A stretch of 64,000 bases of DNA from Angiostrongylus vasorum. Its lineage: Eukaryota > Nematoda > Chromadorea > Rhabditida > Metastrongylidae. The stretch is taken from positions 1,178,001 to 1,242,000 of the forward strand of contig JADANN010000461.1 of assembly GCA_018806985.1 (NCBI GenBank), read 5' to 3'. Of the stretch, positions 45,311 through 55,720 are shown one piece after another. A model generated the notes under the pieces. It was not told the origin of the DNA. It was given only the letters and a program-made list of their open reading frames with translations, and did no database searches. The position numbers were made by a program, and so were the translations under genes. Within the stretch, counting starts at the first letter, position 1; the number at the start of each line of letters is the position of its first letter.

Positions 45311-45454
45311 TTCATCTCAAACTCGTTTAGCTTAATAATCAAAGAAGCTAATGTTTTTTTCGCGCTATTAACCGCTACAGTGCGAGGCCTATTTGTTGCG
45401 CAATCTCTTCGTAGTAAATATGGGAATGCACCCGCTAGAATACAACACAAATGT

Positions 45455-45533
45455 TGCGGTCCTGGCGAAAACGGAATTCCTTTGCTAAATTCAAAGCGCA
45501 TGATGTTAACCGCTGCACTACGAGAATTATTGC
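45455..45533 (-). other. tRNA-Gln-like relic 1
   Basis: Minus strand GTAGTGCAGCGGTTAACAT, then GCTTTGAATTTAGC with a TTG anticodon-like triplet, then GGAATTCCG. It has the general plan of tRNA-Gln with broken stems. First of seven such sequences up to 46882. Confidence 0.45.
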
Positions 45534-45632
45534 GGTGTTGTACGAACAAGTCGTGAGGGTTATGAAAAGGACGTTTGGATAAAACGATTTTTGGATTACT
45601 GGATATTCCATGCGCTGGAACAAAAATCACAT

Positions 45633-45706
45633 GTTGAGGTCTCGACTAGATTGGAACTTCTGTTGCTGGAATCAATATCCAAGTTGTTAACTGCTGCACT
45701 ACAACA
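45633..45706 (-). other. tRNA-Gln-like relic 2
   Basis: Minus strand GTAGTGCAGCAGTTAACAAC, TTGATTCCAGCAACAGAAG, then TTCCAATCT. Diverged; the stems are incomplete. Confidence 0.4.
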
Positions 45707-45814
45707 CAACTCTCACTTACTGAGCGATCTACCCGTGGAATTTATGAATAGGACTGCTGAACAACGTGATTTACATATTACTAGAGATTGCATCCGCTGA
45801 TATGCAAATTGTAT

Positions 45815-45891
45815 GTTGAGGTACAAATCAGATTCGAACTCGAGTTGCTGGATTCAAATCCCAGGGCATCAATAGCTAAACTGCAGGAACA
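45815..45891 (-). other. tRNA-Gln-like relic 3
   Basis: Minus strand CAGTTTAGCTATTGATGCCC, GGGATTTGAATCCAGC (anticodon TTG in a good stem) and CTCGAGTTCGAATCTG. The anticodon arm is well formed; the D arm is weak. Confidence 0.45.
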
Positions 45892-45985
45892 ATCTGCTTG
45901 TTACACGATTTCTTCTTGATGGCTTTCTCATCTAATCGCCCCTTTCGTAAACCCCATGAGGAGATCTTGCAACAATTGCTATCAG

Positions 45986-46052
45986 TCTTGTAGTGTAGTA
46001 ACACTTTGGGGTTTGATTTTGGCAACAGGAGTTCCAAGCTCGCTGGGACCTC
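45986..46052 (+). other. tRNA-Gln-like relic 4
   Basis: CTTGTAGTGTAGTAACACTT, then GGGTTTGATTTTGGC and GGAGTTCCAAGCTCGC. The D arm is shortened. Confidence 0.4.
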
Positions 46053-46162
46053 AAATTTTGAATTGTCTTTTAGCTGATGCACTCTCAAGTAATCTAAAAA
46101 GTCCTCTCATCCATTTGTCTTTCCCGTGACCTCCACAGCAAGATCGTGGAATGCCCATGAGT

Positions 46163-46234
46163 GGTCCCGTGGTGTAGCGGTTAACACCTTGGACTTTGAA
46201 TCCAGTAACGCGAGTTCAAATTCCGCACGGACTT
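46163..46234 (+). tRNA. tRNA-Gln (anticodon TTG), possibly degraded
   Basis: 72 nt. The D arm GTGT-AGCGGTTA-ACAC pairs, the anticodon arm TTGGA-CTTTGAA-TCCAG pairs and gives TTG, and the T loop TTCAAAT is canonical. The acceptor stem pairs at about five of seven positions and the T stem has one mismatch. It is the best preserved of seven related sequences; it may be a live gene of low score or a recent relic. Confidence 0.5.
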
Positions 46235-46308
46235 AACGCTTTGCTTTGTATACTTTTTCATGGCATCTCTCTAAATCTCACAATTGTCCTTTATTATCCA
46301 CCTGTCAT

Positions 46309-46595
46309 GGGCGCGTGTGGCACAGTTGTTAGAGGCGCCACTGAGACACGCACGTGGAATCGATTCGCGCGCCCATGGCCCACCAAGCCTTCCATCCCTC
46401 CGGGGTCGGCAAATTGGTACCAGACTTGTCTGGGAGGATAGTAGCACTGGCTTGATACATCCGTAGGCTACCGCGAGTCATTGTAAAGGCCACATATGCA
46501 TTCAATCAACTCCAACGATAGCTAGTGAAGTGGAATGCATGGCGCTTCCCTCACGGGATTCATCAGCACCTAAAGGTATTTTACCTTTTTATCCA
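46309..46595 (+). repeat. tRNA-derived SINE, full length
   Basis: GGGCGCGTGTGGCACAGTTG, GTGGAATCGATTC, GGGGTCGGCAAATTGGTACC, CATTCAATCAACTCC and the tail TTTTACCTTTTTATCC. Close to consensus. Confidence 0.9.
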
Positions 46596-46636
46596 CGTGC
46601 AATAACGACACTGCCAGTTCATCGTTAAATCTACAG

Positions 46637-46708
46637 TCGCTCAGTAGTGTGGTTTTAGCACTCTAAAATTTGAATCTGGTAAGGCCAGCTCCAGTCTCGC
46701 CAGGTGCT
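46637..46708 (+). other. tRNA-Gln-like relic 5
   Basis: CAGTAGTGTGGTTTTAGCAC, AAAATTTGAATCTGG and CCAGTCTCGCCAGG. The anticodon-like TTG is kept; the other arms are weak. Confidence 0.4.
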
Positions 46709-46813
46709 CCACATTTTTTCTCTTTAACAAGTGCAATCTTTACTATTCTAAGAATCTTCTTACCTAACTGTCTCTTCAATAACTCTGAGAAGAGATCGTG
46801 CAACAATCGCAAT

Positions 46814-46882
46814 TCGTCCCCTAACGTGGCGGTTAAAACGTCGTGCTTTGACCTCAGCAAAAGGAGTGCCAATCTCGCCGTT
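46814..46882 (+). other. tRNA-Gln-like relic 6
   Basis: TCCCCTAACGTGGCGGTTAA, GTGCTTTGACCTCAGC and GGAGTGCCAATCTCG. Degraded. Confidence 0.4.
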
Positions 46883-47144
46883 CTTCACTATTTCTTTTTG
46901 TTTGTCCGGTGATAACAACTTGTTTTTCTTCTGGACAACTTATCCTGCAGAAGTCAGTGTTATTATTAGCTAGCACAAAGTGTACTATTATTTCAAAACT
47001 CACTTTCCTTTAACCTCGGTGTGACTAATAAATTTGTACTCTTCCTTTGACGAGCTTACACAAGGTTGATAAATATCCACCATCAGCATCCTGCATAAAG
47101 GACATCACCGAGTGAGTATGCCTCACTCGAGCAGATGGTCGGCT

Positions 47145-47290
47145 GAGGAAGACCTGATTCGACACGAAGGTGAAGCCGTCACATCGAGAGGAATAACAAG
47201 CGTGGACCATCGACTAGGATCATCGGCTCTGATGAAGATGATGACGTCGAAACGTTAGCCGAAAATAAATATATTTGCCAACCTCGTGTA
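47145..47290 (+). repeat. Penelope-like terminal motif, copy 3, best hammerhead-like core
   Basis: GGCTCTGATGAAGATGATGA followed by CGTCGAAACGTTAGCC. CTGATGA and GAAAC match the hammerhead core exactly, and a short GAT/GTC stem II is possible. The flanks share CACATCGAGAGGA and GGTGAAGC with the 45.2 kb copy. Confidence 0.45.
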
Positions 47291-48560
47291 AGCTCATAAG
47301 AAAGAGTACACATTGATTAGTCACGCTGAGGTTAAAGGAAAGTCGGTTTCGAAATATTCACGTAAGTTTTTGTTTAACAAAAATAAGTTGGTAGTCACCC
47401 ACAGATCTTCTTTATTGGAGATCCCCTAACTGATTAATGGTGACCGGCATAAAATTAGAACAAATTCTTTGTAAATTTTTTAGTCCCTAAGACTAGCAGA
47501 GTTAATCTCTTATTCCAAAAGTGCTCATGGTAAAACGGCTAGATAATAGCAGTTGAAACGAAGCTGCTGATATCCTAGAACCACTTGGCCGTCCAAATCT
47601 AGAAGGACCGTAGTGACTATATGTGCACAGAACGCACTAAAAATAGTATTACTAGGGCAATGCGGGTAAAGAACATTGCGTGCAACGTTATCGGACCGTC
47701 CTAAACGGAACAAATCCGTCATTTTCACAGCGTTTATAATTCGGTAGAAGAACGATCCCTCAGGACATGCGATACCATAATCGACGGCCTTTGGTGATCT
47801 CACCAACATGGGCGTTAACTGAACATTGATTCATTTGAAAAAATAGATGAAGAAATAAGAGTGTTTATAATCTATGACCTAAAGTGAATCCATGATGAAG
47901 GAAACGACTGACTCCGCATGGCCTTGTGGAAATTTACGGAAAGTTCGAGCCTTCACTGTCTAAATCAAGTGTTACCAATAAGAGATGGCATCAGCAAAAC
48001 GTTGCTAGTTTTCTTCAAGACACATGCTTATATTTTCACTAGCTTCTTAAGAGGATGCAAAGTTGCAAACTAATGAAAGACATGTGTTTTATCTTGTTGC
48101 AGAAATCCACATCCGAAACTACCGTTCATTCGCTCTTCTGAGTTTCGGCTAAAAACTGTGAAACTGGGTGTCTTTTAGAAGAATTGATAGAATATTGGAA
48201 TAAATAAAACCATAGGAGCAAAGAAGGTTTCGGAAAGGATTCACATTGGTGTTCCACGTACAAACTCATTTATGTATGGCGAGAATACTAGAAAGCGCAC
48301 TGCCTTATTTCTACTAATAAAAAGATACTTGGATACAGGCAGTAGCAATAATACCAACCATTCTTTGTGAGCTATACAGTAGCTTAACACGGATCAAGTC
48401 AACAAAGGCTTTAGTAGCTCGAGCAGTAGTAAACGACGGCGGGAGTTATTATAGGTGAGAGTGTGAGCCCGCGTATAAACGCGTCGTTTCCTTGTTCAGC
48501 AATCGCGAGTTTGTTATACAGCATACATTTAGTTTCATAGAAAAAAACACATACAACCCA
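47291..48560. other. Unannotated stretch, nothing recognised
   Basis: Contains only small open frames without domains (for example 47525-47809 minus). No repeat family recognised. Confidence 0.5.
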
Positions 48561-48565
48561 ACAAA

Positions 48566-48604
48566 AACCGACGTTTCGGCAGTACCACCTTTTTCAGAGC
48601 CTGT
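48566..48604 (-). repeat. Penelope-like terminal motif, copy 4
   Basis: Minus strand GCTCTGAAAAAGGTGG, then GCCGAAACGTCGG. The CTGANGA box is mutated to CTGAAAA. Confidence 0.35.
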
Positions 48605-48893
48605 AAAGGCATATTGATAAGTTTAGAAGGAGAGTAACGCCCCAAAACGAAACCCTTGCCCAATACAAAATTCCCGCAGAATTGCTTAATTTGAACACAC
48701 GGTAGGGAGAATGACTGCATGAGTTCAGGTGCGATATACCTGACCACATAGTTCAGCTAAATATGATAATAAATTTTCAGACCAAAATTTTTAGAAGACG
48801 ACGAACAGAAGACGAATAACGACGAAAATACACAGAATGTGGATCGGATTAAAAAATTCATTCTTGGATTTTTTAGAATTCATCCAGAACATA

Positions 48894-49150
48894 GAGGCGT
48901 GAGTGGGCGCAGTGGTTGGAGGCGACACTGCGACACACACCAGGAATCGATCTCCGTGCCCATGGCTCACCAAGCCTTCCATCTCTCCGGGCTAGGCAAA
49001 TTGGTACCAGACTTGTCGGTGAGGATAGCAGCACTTGCTCGATACATCGGTAGGCCACAGCGGATCATTGTGAAGGCCAGATATGCATTTAATCACCTCC
49101 AACGATACTTAGTGAAGTCAGAGCGCATAGTGCATCCCTCATGGAGCTGG
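48894..49150 (+). repeat. tRNA-derived SINE
   Basis: AGTGGGCGCAGTGGTTGGAG, GAATCGATCTCC, GGCAAATTGGTACCAGAC and TATGCATTTAATCACCTCC. The tail is truncated after CATCCCTCATGGA. Confidence 0.85.
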
Positions 49151-49848
49151 TTTTTTCCTCCCGTTTTGTCGCTGCGGCAAAGTTAAAAAATCCATTAAGT
49201 AATAAATGATAACAATGAGACTCGTTGAAACCTCTCGAAGTCAACACTGGATGAGACATGTGCATTTCAAAATCAAGGGTTTCCAAGAGAATTGAGCGCT
49301 ATGGTCGCTCGCTACCTTCACGACAACGAAACTCATCGAAATCAGTGAGAGTACAAGAGTTCGCCATTTTTTACTTACGATTATGACTTGTAAGTTCAAA
49401 ACACGTTGGACGACTACGGCTTTCATATTTGCCATCGAAAGGTCTTTCATGCGATTTGATACAACTCCACGGGAAGACTCCGGTTTACAAGATGCGAACA
49501 TTTCTCCTCTTCACTTTTGCTGTCAAAACTTAACACATAAGTTTTTCATACGCGTAACGAACAGCTTTTTTTCGAAAAAAGGTGCACACCTTTACTTTGG
49601 TATTTTAAGGCCAAATGTCAGCCATTGTGTATTAACAAACACTTTTATGGCCGCCTCATGTTTGGTTATTAAGAAAAGCACTAAATTATGGATCAATGCT
49701 GGGGTTAAAAGAAAGTCGGTCGTGGGATAAGTAAATATTCAAAAGTTCGACTTTCTGTATATCTGTAAATATGTTCTTACGAACTGCCCTTTTAGCCAAC
49801 GCGAGGTTGGTATAGTTGTTCGTATTGCTGTTATTGTCTTTGTTCAAT
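49151..49848. other. Unannotated stretch, nothing recognised
   Basis: Overlapping frames on both strands at 49241-49730 have no recognisable domain. No supported gene. Confidence 0.5.
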
Positions 49849-49888
49849 GGCTGACGTTTCGGCGACTTCGCCTTCCCAAGAGCCTTGC
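49849..49888 (-). repeat. Penelope-like terminal motif, copy 5
   Basis: Minus strand GGCTCTTGGGAAGGCGAAG, then CGCCGAAACGTCAGCC. The GAAAC box is kept, the CTGANGA box is mutated, and stem II (GGCGA/TCGCC) is well paired. Confidence 0.4.
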
Positions 49889-51171
49889 CGCTGGACAACC
49901 CGTGTGTTGTTCACGACGAATAATCACGATAAGTAAATAGTGTAGGCTCAACTGGAAACACACTTAGCACTTTCCGCATTAGATCATTCGCAAGACAGCA
50001 ACCATTTGGAACTCAGTACTTGTACAACAGTGACATTAGCGTGGCAAACCTTTTTGCAGCTATTCGATTTCTCCAAGAGCTTTGGGAGACAACGACATTA
50101 TTATGAATAGTACGAGAAATTCTTCAAAGCCACTCTTGTGAAAATTTTGATGTCAGGAAGCCCATGGGAATCGGTCAATGAGGTGAAAATCATCTTAAAT
50201 ATTGCATGAAATCGAGGTACGTGGAAGTGACCACTTTGAAAAACTTCAATGAATGCACCAATTGTCCAGGTGCCACGGCTTAAATTGGTTTTCTGCCATT
50301 TGTGGAGGCATAAAGCCCTATTTTTTCAGCAAGGTTCAAATCCATAAACGACAACAGTATCGCAGAAATGCACTTTTAACAGAAAATCTGTCAAAGGAGA
50401 TACTGAGCGGCGTAAACGAAGCACAACTTTCGGCGCAGAAAGTTCCTGGCGGCAAACTTCTAAGCAGCGCAGTTCGCGCTCTTTAAGCTCTGATGTTCCA
50501 TTGGCCTCTCCCACTTAGTCCGCCTATGTAACCTTGTTCGATGATGGAACGGTCGACTGATAGGCAAAACAAAAAATAACTGCAAAATTTCGCTGAAGAA
50601 TTCATAAGTAAGAGTTTTCCATGCAAAACGACGGTTCAAGGGAAATACAGCTGGATCATCATTTAAAATCATTCCAACGTTTTCGCAGGCAGAACTCATT
50701 CTCCAGTTAACAAAATTGCTGTACACCATGCAGTGGCTCGATATCGGTTAATACTGAAGAGTAGAACTCATGCCAATCGACAATAGTAATGGAAAACATT
50801 ACTTTCACTGTTCAAGCTGTAGTGGTCGATGCAGTGTGAAGCTGAAGATTCCACTTATTCCCAACACGTTACCGAGAATTCCCTGATTGTCGGAAAGTAA
50901 TAAAATCTGTTTTGTTTGTTTTGCGGATAACAAATCGAATGCAATTAACGTCATCAGCTCTTTTACAGCGAGTTTTATGAAAGCTGAAAAAAAGCTGACT
51001 AAGCAGTTCCGTGTTGTGGCATTTCAGGTTCGGCTTAGTTGAACTGCTCAGAGGCGGATAGTTTCTCCACAGCATTCTCTTTGCACTTTCAATAAGACAC
51101 TGTGCGTAAGGAGAATACAAGCCCATGGAGGAAAGCACCACAGTCACCATGTTTTCGACTGAGGGTCATAG
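49889..51171. other. Unannotated stretch, nothing recognised
   Basis: Open frames at 50253-50486 plus and 50460-51150 minus have no recognisable domain or supported splice sites. Confidence 0.5.
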
Positions 51172-51460
51172 TAAAGGATAAGAGGGTAAAGCTCTCGGCG
51201 TTGATCAATCCCTGAGCGATGCTCCATGCATTCGACTTCATTAATCATCGTTTGGAGGTAATTGAATGCATATCTTACATTTACAATGACTCGCGGTTAA
51301 CTAACGATGTATCGAGCCAGTTCTGCTACCCTCACAGGCAGGTCTGGCACCAATTTCGCCGAACCTGGAGGGATGGAAGGCTTGGTGGGCCATGGACGCT
51401 GTGATGGATTCCACGTGTGTGCTGCGAGCGCCTCCGACCACTACGACACACAAGCCCTTA
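51172..51460 (-). repeat. tRNA-derived SINE
   Basis: The plus strand shows AAAGCTCTCGGCGTTGATCA, ATGCATTCGACTTCATTAAT, ACGATGTATCGAGCCAG and GGATTCCACGTGTGTGC. Full length, moderately diverged. Confidence 0.88.
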
Positions 51461-51837
51461 GGTGTTAGTTTCCAGGCATTCAAATGGCCATCTCAGCGAA
51501 GAAAAACGGAGCAGTTAACTAATTTATCTCCTTGCAGAATGGCAAGTATCCCAATAGCAGTTTTTATCGCTCTTCCTATCTATTAAAGTACTCAGTAATT
51601 TTTTTCCATATGGAGCTGCTTCAAGCAAAAGCAGCAGTAGAGAAAAAATGCTTCATGACCAAGGTTTAGTAGAAGAAAATATTAAGTAAATGTGGCTCAC
51701 ACGGATCGTTGAAGAGCGAAGTCGGTATTTACTACCACTATGGATCTGTAATACTTTCTGAAGATGTGGAGGCTAGAAGGAGTAATCGAAAGGCTCACTA
51801 GTGCTTTACCCACAGTCGAACCTTATACGAAATCTTT

Positions 51838-51956
51838 CTGATGTCCCGTAAAGCTTAGAAAACCCTGCTAGGTGCTGAATCCCCCACTGTAGATCGCAGT
51901 TCGACACCCAGGAACACCTCCCAGCTACGATGAGGAGGTAAACCATTGGGAGGTTA
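51838..51956 (-). repeat. Rep-B fragment
   Basis: Only the CTCCCAA...CTCATCG end of the repeat is present (plus strand ACACCCAGGAACACCTCCCA and GATGAGGAGGTAAACC). Confidence 0.7.
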
Positions 51957-52435
51957 CGGTGTTGTATTTCGAGTTAATATTTAAGTCGTCGTAGTTTGTG
52001 AGCATTTACACAAGTGCTATGTAAGTTCACCATATAAAAAGTCCATAGCAACAAATTTTATTTTGTCTTTATGTTGCCTTTAGAGGAATTGCGAAGAATT
52101 GACGGAATTCTGTAAACATCCGAGTTTATTAAAAAATTGGATGGTCTGGAATGGTGACTAGAAAAGTCACTGCCCAGTGACATCTCATTCGTGTTCTGCG
52201 GAACATCCTACTTCCTTCCTCATCTCGGTGAATTTGCCATTCCGACAAAAGTGAAGTATTCCTGTGCTTTCAAAGAAAACCTGAAACCTTAATGCAGTTA
52301 TTTTGTCTATAATCAATTCTGGCACGGCTTCTTTTTCCCTTATTCATATTGATGGTTTCCTTGGTTCATCTTATTCCTCTTCCGCTCCTGAATCCTTCAC
52401 TGGGATTATGCTGATGTTCCTGTTTTGCCCACCAG
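51957..52435. other. Probable intron or intergenic sequence before a 3' exon
   Basis: No exon recognised before the TTTTGCCCACCAG acceptor at 52435, although the frame is open back to 52303. Confidence 0.4.
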
Positions 52436-52533
52436 GCTACCATCCCATCAACGAAGCAGATTTTACAGCGGAACAAAGTGGAGGAAGCGAATGGGAACTC
52501 AAGAGCTCAACGAATGCAACGTCCACTGCTTAG
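52436..52533 (+). CDS. Terminal exon of a small unidentified gene
   Basis: Follows the acceptor-like TTTTGCCCACCAG. The frame reads GYHPINEADFTAEQSGGSEW, ends in STNATSTA and stops at 52531-52533. AATAAA lies at 52547-52552, only 14 bases after the stop. The frame is open upstream to 52303, so the exon could be longer (FCPPGYHPINEADF). The family is not recognised with confidence. It could belong with the secreted protein encoded just downstream, either as an alternative end or as a tandem copy. Confidence 0.4.
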
Positions 52534-53082
52534 AAAGTTACTATTAAATAAATGTTTTGCACTGATTATTGTGCATCTTTCTTGTCGCTCGATATCTTCC
52601 TGGACAGACTTTTTTCTTAATAGCGCACTCGCAACGACTTGTGTTTGTCAATCCTGAATTCCTTATTCGCCAAAAAAGCCAATAGTTTATGCCAGTGTAA
52701 CACAAATGAGATGGTGGGAACACAATTTAAGACGTGACACGTGAGGAATTGGCCCATTCGTTGAAATTCTTCATAGTGTTTGGTTTCACGTACCTCATTC
52801 ATTTTCAAGATTCGACATTCATTTCACCTCATGGATCGACATCTATGGGCTTCTCAATGGCAGGATGTCTTATAAATGTCGCTTCAAAAAAAATTTCCTG
52901 TAATCCAATGAGTATGGGCACCTAAACTCTTGGCAATTTCAAAGAGCTGTTGAAAGCACTATCATGCTATCGTCACAATTGTACAAGTGCTGAGTTCCGA
53001 ATGCTTGTTCCCTTATGAACGATATGTCGCAGATAACATAAACTTTGTCGTCTATCGAGCTTACAATATTCTTAGTTTTTAG

Positions 53083-53091
53083 GAGTCGAAA
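53083..53091 (+). promoter_or_regulatory. Probable spliced-leader trans-splice acceptor and short leader
   Basis: TTAGTTTTTAG ends at 53082, nine bases before an ATG followed by a signal-peptide frame. Such a close acceptor without an upstream exon is typical of SL trans-splicing in nematodes. Confidence 0.4.
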
Positions 53092-54261
53092 ATGAATACT
53101 CATGCCAACGTGCTGAGATTTCCGCCTTTTCTGGTTTCGCTTCTAGGCACAGTCTCGACAGTTTTCGGACGTGGAATGATGCTACCAGGCCAGTATAATG
53201 AACAGAACATTGTTACGCTACTACAAACAGTTCCAATTTGGACAGAAAATTTTGAGCTTCAGTTAGAGAGAATATATCTGGCGCTTCACTGCTACCCAAA
53301 ATTATGTTTTTCTACATCTGATTTAATCTCCTTCGTAATCCGAACCTTTCGTCGAGAACGTAATGAATTCTAAACAGCAAAAGACAAAAAAAGCGTAGAG
53401 CTTTTTGGCGTTGATCGATCACTGAGGGATGCGAAATGCATCCGATTTCACTGAGCATAGTTGAAAGTGATTAAATGCATATTTGATCATTAGAATGATT
53501 CGCGGTGCCATACCGATGTATCGAGCCAGTGCTGCTATCCTCCCAGACAAGTGTGGCAAGAATTTGCCGACCCCGGGATAGAAGGCTTGGTGAACCACGA
53601 GAGCGGGGATCGATCCCATGTGTGTGTTGCCGGACGCCTACGACCACTACGCCACTCGAGCACTTCACGAAAATATAAATATAAAATTCAAAAATATATA
53701 AAAAGACTTTAATCATTCTTGAAAAAGTGTTTTTGGTAGTAAAGGACGTTTTGCTGTTGATCAAATCAAAAAAATATTTTAAATGGAAAGTGAAATCAAA
53801 ATGAATCCATTTTACTAGGGACAGCTATCTACTACATGTTTTTTGACACCGACTTCCACTTTGTATACAAAAGATCGTCAAGTTGGAGCAGCTTTTTTTC
53901 AGGTAGGAATATGATGCGAGAGAACTGCACTATTATCGGCAACACGGGTGACGGCCATATGCGATGGTACTACAATGGATCCGAATCCAATGTTGTAGGA
54001 CAAGCAATGGAAAACAATGTCTTGACTGTTCCCGCTGCCCACTTGACCATTTCAGGAACTCTCACTGTTTGAATTCTTTCTTTCTTTCGTGGAAATTTCT
54101 TTGAAGAAGAAATTCTGTGCAGAGACACAAACGTCATCATGGCGAATTGGTCGAGACAGGTGTGGCAAGGTGTGGTGAACAAAGTGGTGCAAACCTTGGC
54201 ATCGGGTCCATTTGGAGCGAACTTCTTCTCCGCAGCTGGCACCGTCGCTGAAAACAACTGA
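53092..54261 (+). CDS. Secreted nematode-specific protein, partial gene model
   Basis: Exon 1 (53092-53192) encodes a signal peptide (PPFLVSLLGTVSTVFG) followed by RGMMLPGQ. Two later exons are clear: 53903-54066 after TTTTTTTCAG (MMRENCTIIGN...AAHLTISGTLT) and 54123-54261 after a 56-bp intron (IMANWSRQVWQGVVNKVV, SGPFGANFF, stop TGA). AATAAA follows at 54302-54307. I recall the ANWSR-WQ...GPFG-FFSA ending and the LTISGTL block from nematode-restricted secreted proteins of unknown function; this is memory, not a search. The middle exons usual in that family are not visible, and a SINE lies in the first intron. The last two exons join in phase only with one base of slippage, so the locus may be partial, frame-damaged or dead. 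Confidence 0.5.
53393..53662 (-). repeat. tRNA-derived SINE in an intron of the secreted-protein gene
   Basis: The plus strand shows AGAGCTTTTTGGCGTTGATC, CGGTGCCATACCGATGTATC, GAGCCAGTGCTGCTATCCTC and GGGATCGATCCCATGTGTG. Full length. Confidence 0.88.
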
Positions 54262-54540
54262 ACTGTGATATTTTAGAGATGGACATTTCTATTTATGCAG
54301 CAATAAATTGGCAAATGACAAGGTTGCTGACAAGTCAGATTAGCGTAAGATACACGAAAGTGCAGAATGTGACAAATTTGAATGTGTGCTTCTGGAAGGC
54401 TAAGTTAGTTTTTAAAAAAAAACGGCCTGAAGTAGCTCCTACCACCGATTTTCTATTATCCTCAGCATAGTTCGAACAAGTCTTTATATTCTTGTTTAGC
54501 AAACACGAGATGTTATTTTACTTCTTTATTTATGCACAAG

Positions 54541-54578
54541 CTGACATTTCGGTAGATTTCGCTTCCTCAGAGCCTGAA
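54541..54578 (-). repeat. Penelope-like terminal motif, copy 6
   Basis: Minus strand GGCTCTGAGGAAGCGAAATC, then TACCGAAATGTCAGC. CTGAGGA and GAAA boxes are both present. Confidence 0.4.
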
Positions 54579-55384
54579 AGGTCAAGTTGACCGCAATCTA
54601 CCCAGCCAAACACCTCCATAAAAAAATAGAGAAAACGTTAAAGCAAGTTCAATCACAATGAACACAGAACGGTTTCTACTCATTTTCTTCAGAAGCTGTC
54701 CTGTGTTCTATATGATTGAAATCTTGGTTTAACATTTTCTCTGTTCGGTTATGGAGGTGTTTGGCTGAGTAGATTGCCGTCAACTTGACGTTTCCAGGCA
54801 GTGAAGAGGCGAAATCCGCCGAAAGGTGAGATTTTCCATGAATAGAGAAATAAAATAACACCTCGAGTTCTCTTAACAAAAATACGAGGAAATTATCGGA
54901 AGCAATCCCCCCACGTTTATAATTCGAAGAAATGCTCCCATCCTTGCCACACTTTTTAGCCATGAAGAAATTAGTGGGAGAAGGATTAGAAGGTTGGGAG
55001 TAGTTGAAAGACTTAGACGTGTAGGACCCAAGACACCCAAGACCTTATACAAAAGACGTGTAGGACCCAAGTCCTTGTACAAACGTGCGAAACGTTTTTC
55101 AATTTGAATTTGTCTTCATTATAAAACGGCTGAAAAATTTGGAAATAGAGAACTACAGGAAAAACTTCTTCTCGCCTAACAATCGCGGAAATGCTACCGT
55201 CACTGGATTGTTGTTCGCCAAAAAGAAACTAGTGGGCGGAGGATAAGAAGCATTAAGACACCAAGAAAAGACTTGTCCGAAGATATTCTTGCCTTGCATG
55301 ATACTGAATCATCTGGAGCAAATCTATTTGCGCTAAAAATGCTTCACATATCGACTGAGGAAATCCGTCACCAAAAGTGTTGAT
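54579..55384. other. Unannotated stretch with a small tandem duplication
   Basis: A segment starting AGACGTGTAGGACCCAAG is repeated with changes within about 55015-55080 (also CCTTATACAAA against CCTTGTACAAA). No supported gene. Confidence 0.45.
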
Positions 55385-55720
55385 TTGTGATGCCCGTCAT
55401 CACGAGCACGGTGCTAATTTGATTCCGCTGCTAGCCAACCAACCTCTTCATCTATTAGGAGTCGGGGAATTCTCACAGGACTTTTTCGGCAAAAAACCAC
55501 TCTCTGCAGTCCAGTAGGGACAGCTCCAGGCCGGCTATCTCATTACTCGGGGGAGAATTGCTCGACTAGCATTATACGACATTGAAGGTGAAATGATAAT
55601 CCCTCAAGCCACACGTAAAGTTGGAAGATCTTCGTGTACAACGTATGCAAGGGAAACGAATTGAAGTGTAAAAGTGTTGGGATCCGCACAGTAGACGTGA
55701 AGACGGGTCAAATAAAAATA
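55385..55720 (+). repeat. Rep-E dispersed repeat, copy 2
   Basis: Matches 5985-6335 in order: ATCACGAGCAC, AAAAAACCACTCTCTGCAGT, CCGGCTATCTCA, GCATTATACGACATT, CACACGTAAAGTTGGA and TTGGGATCCGCACAGTAG. Confidence 0.6.
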
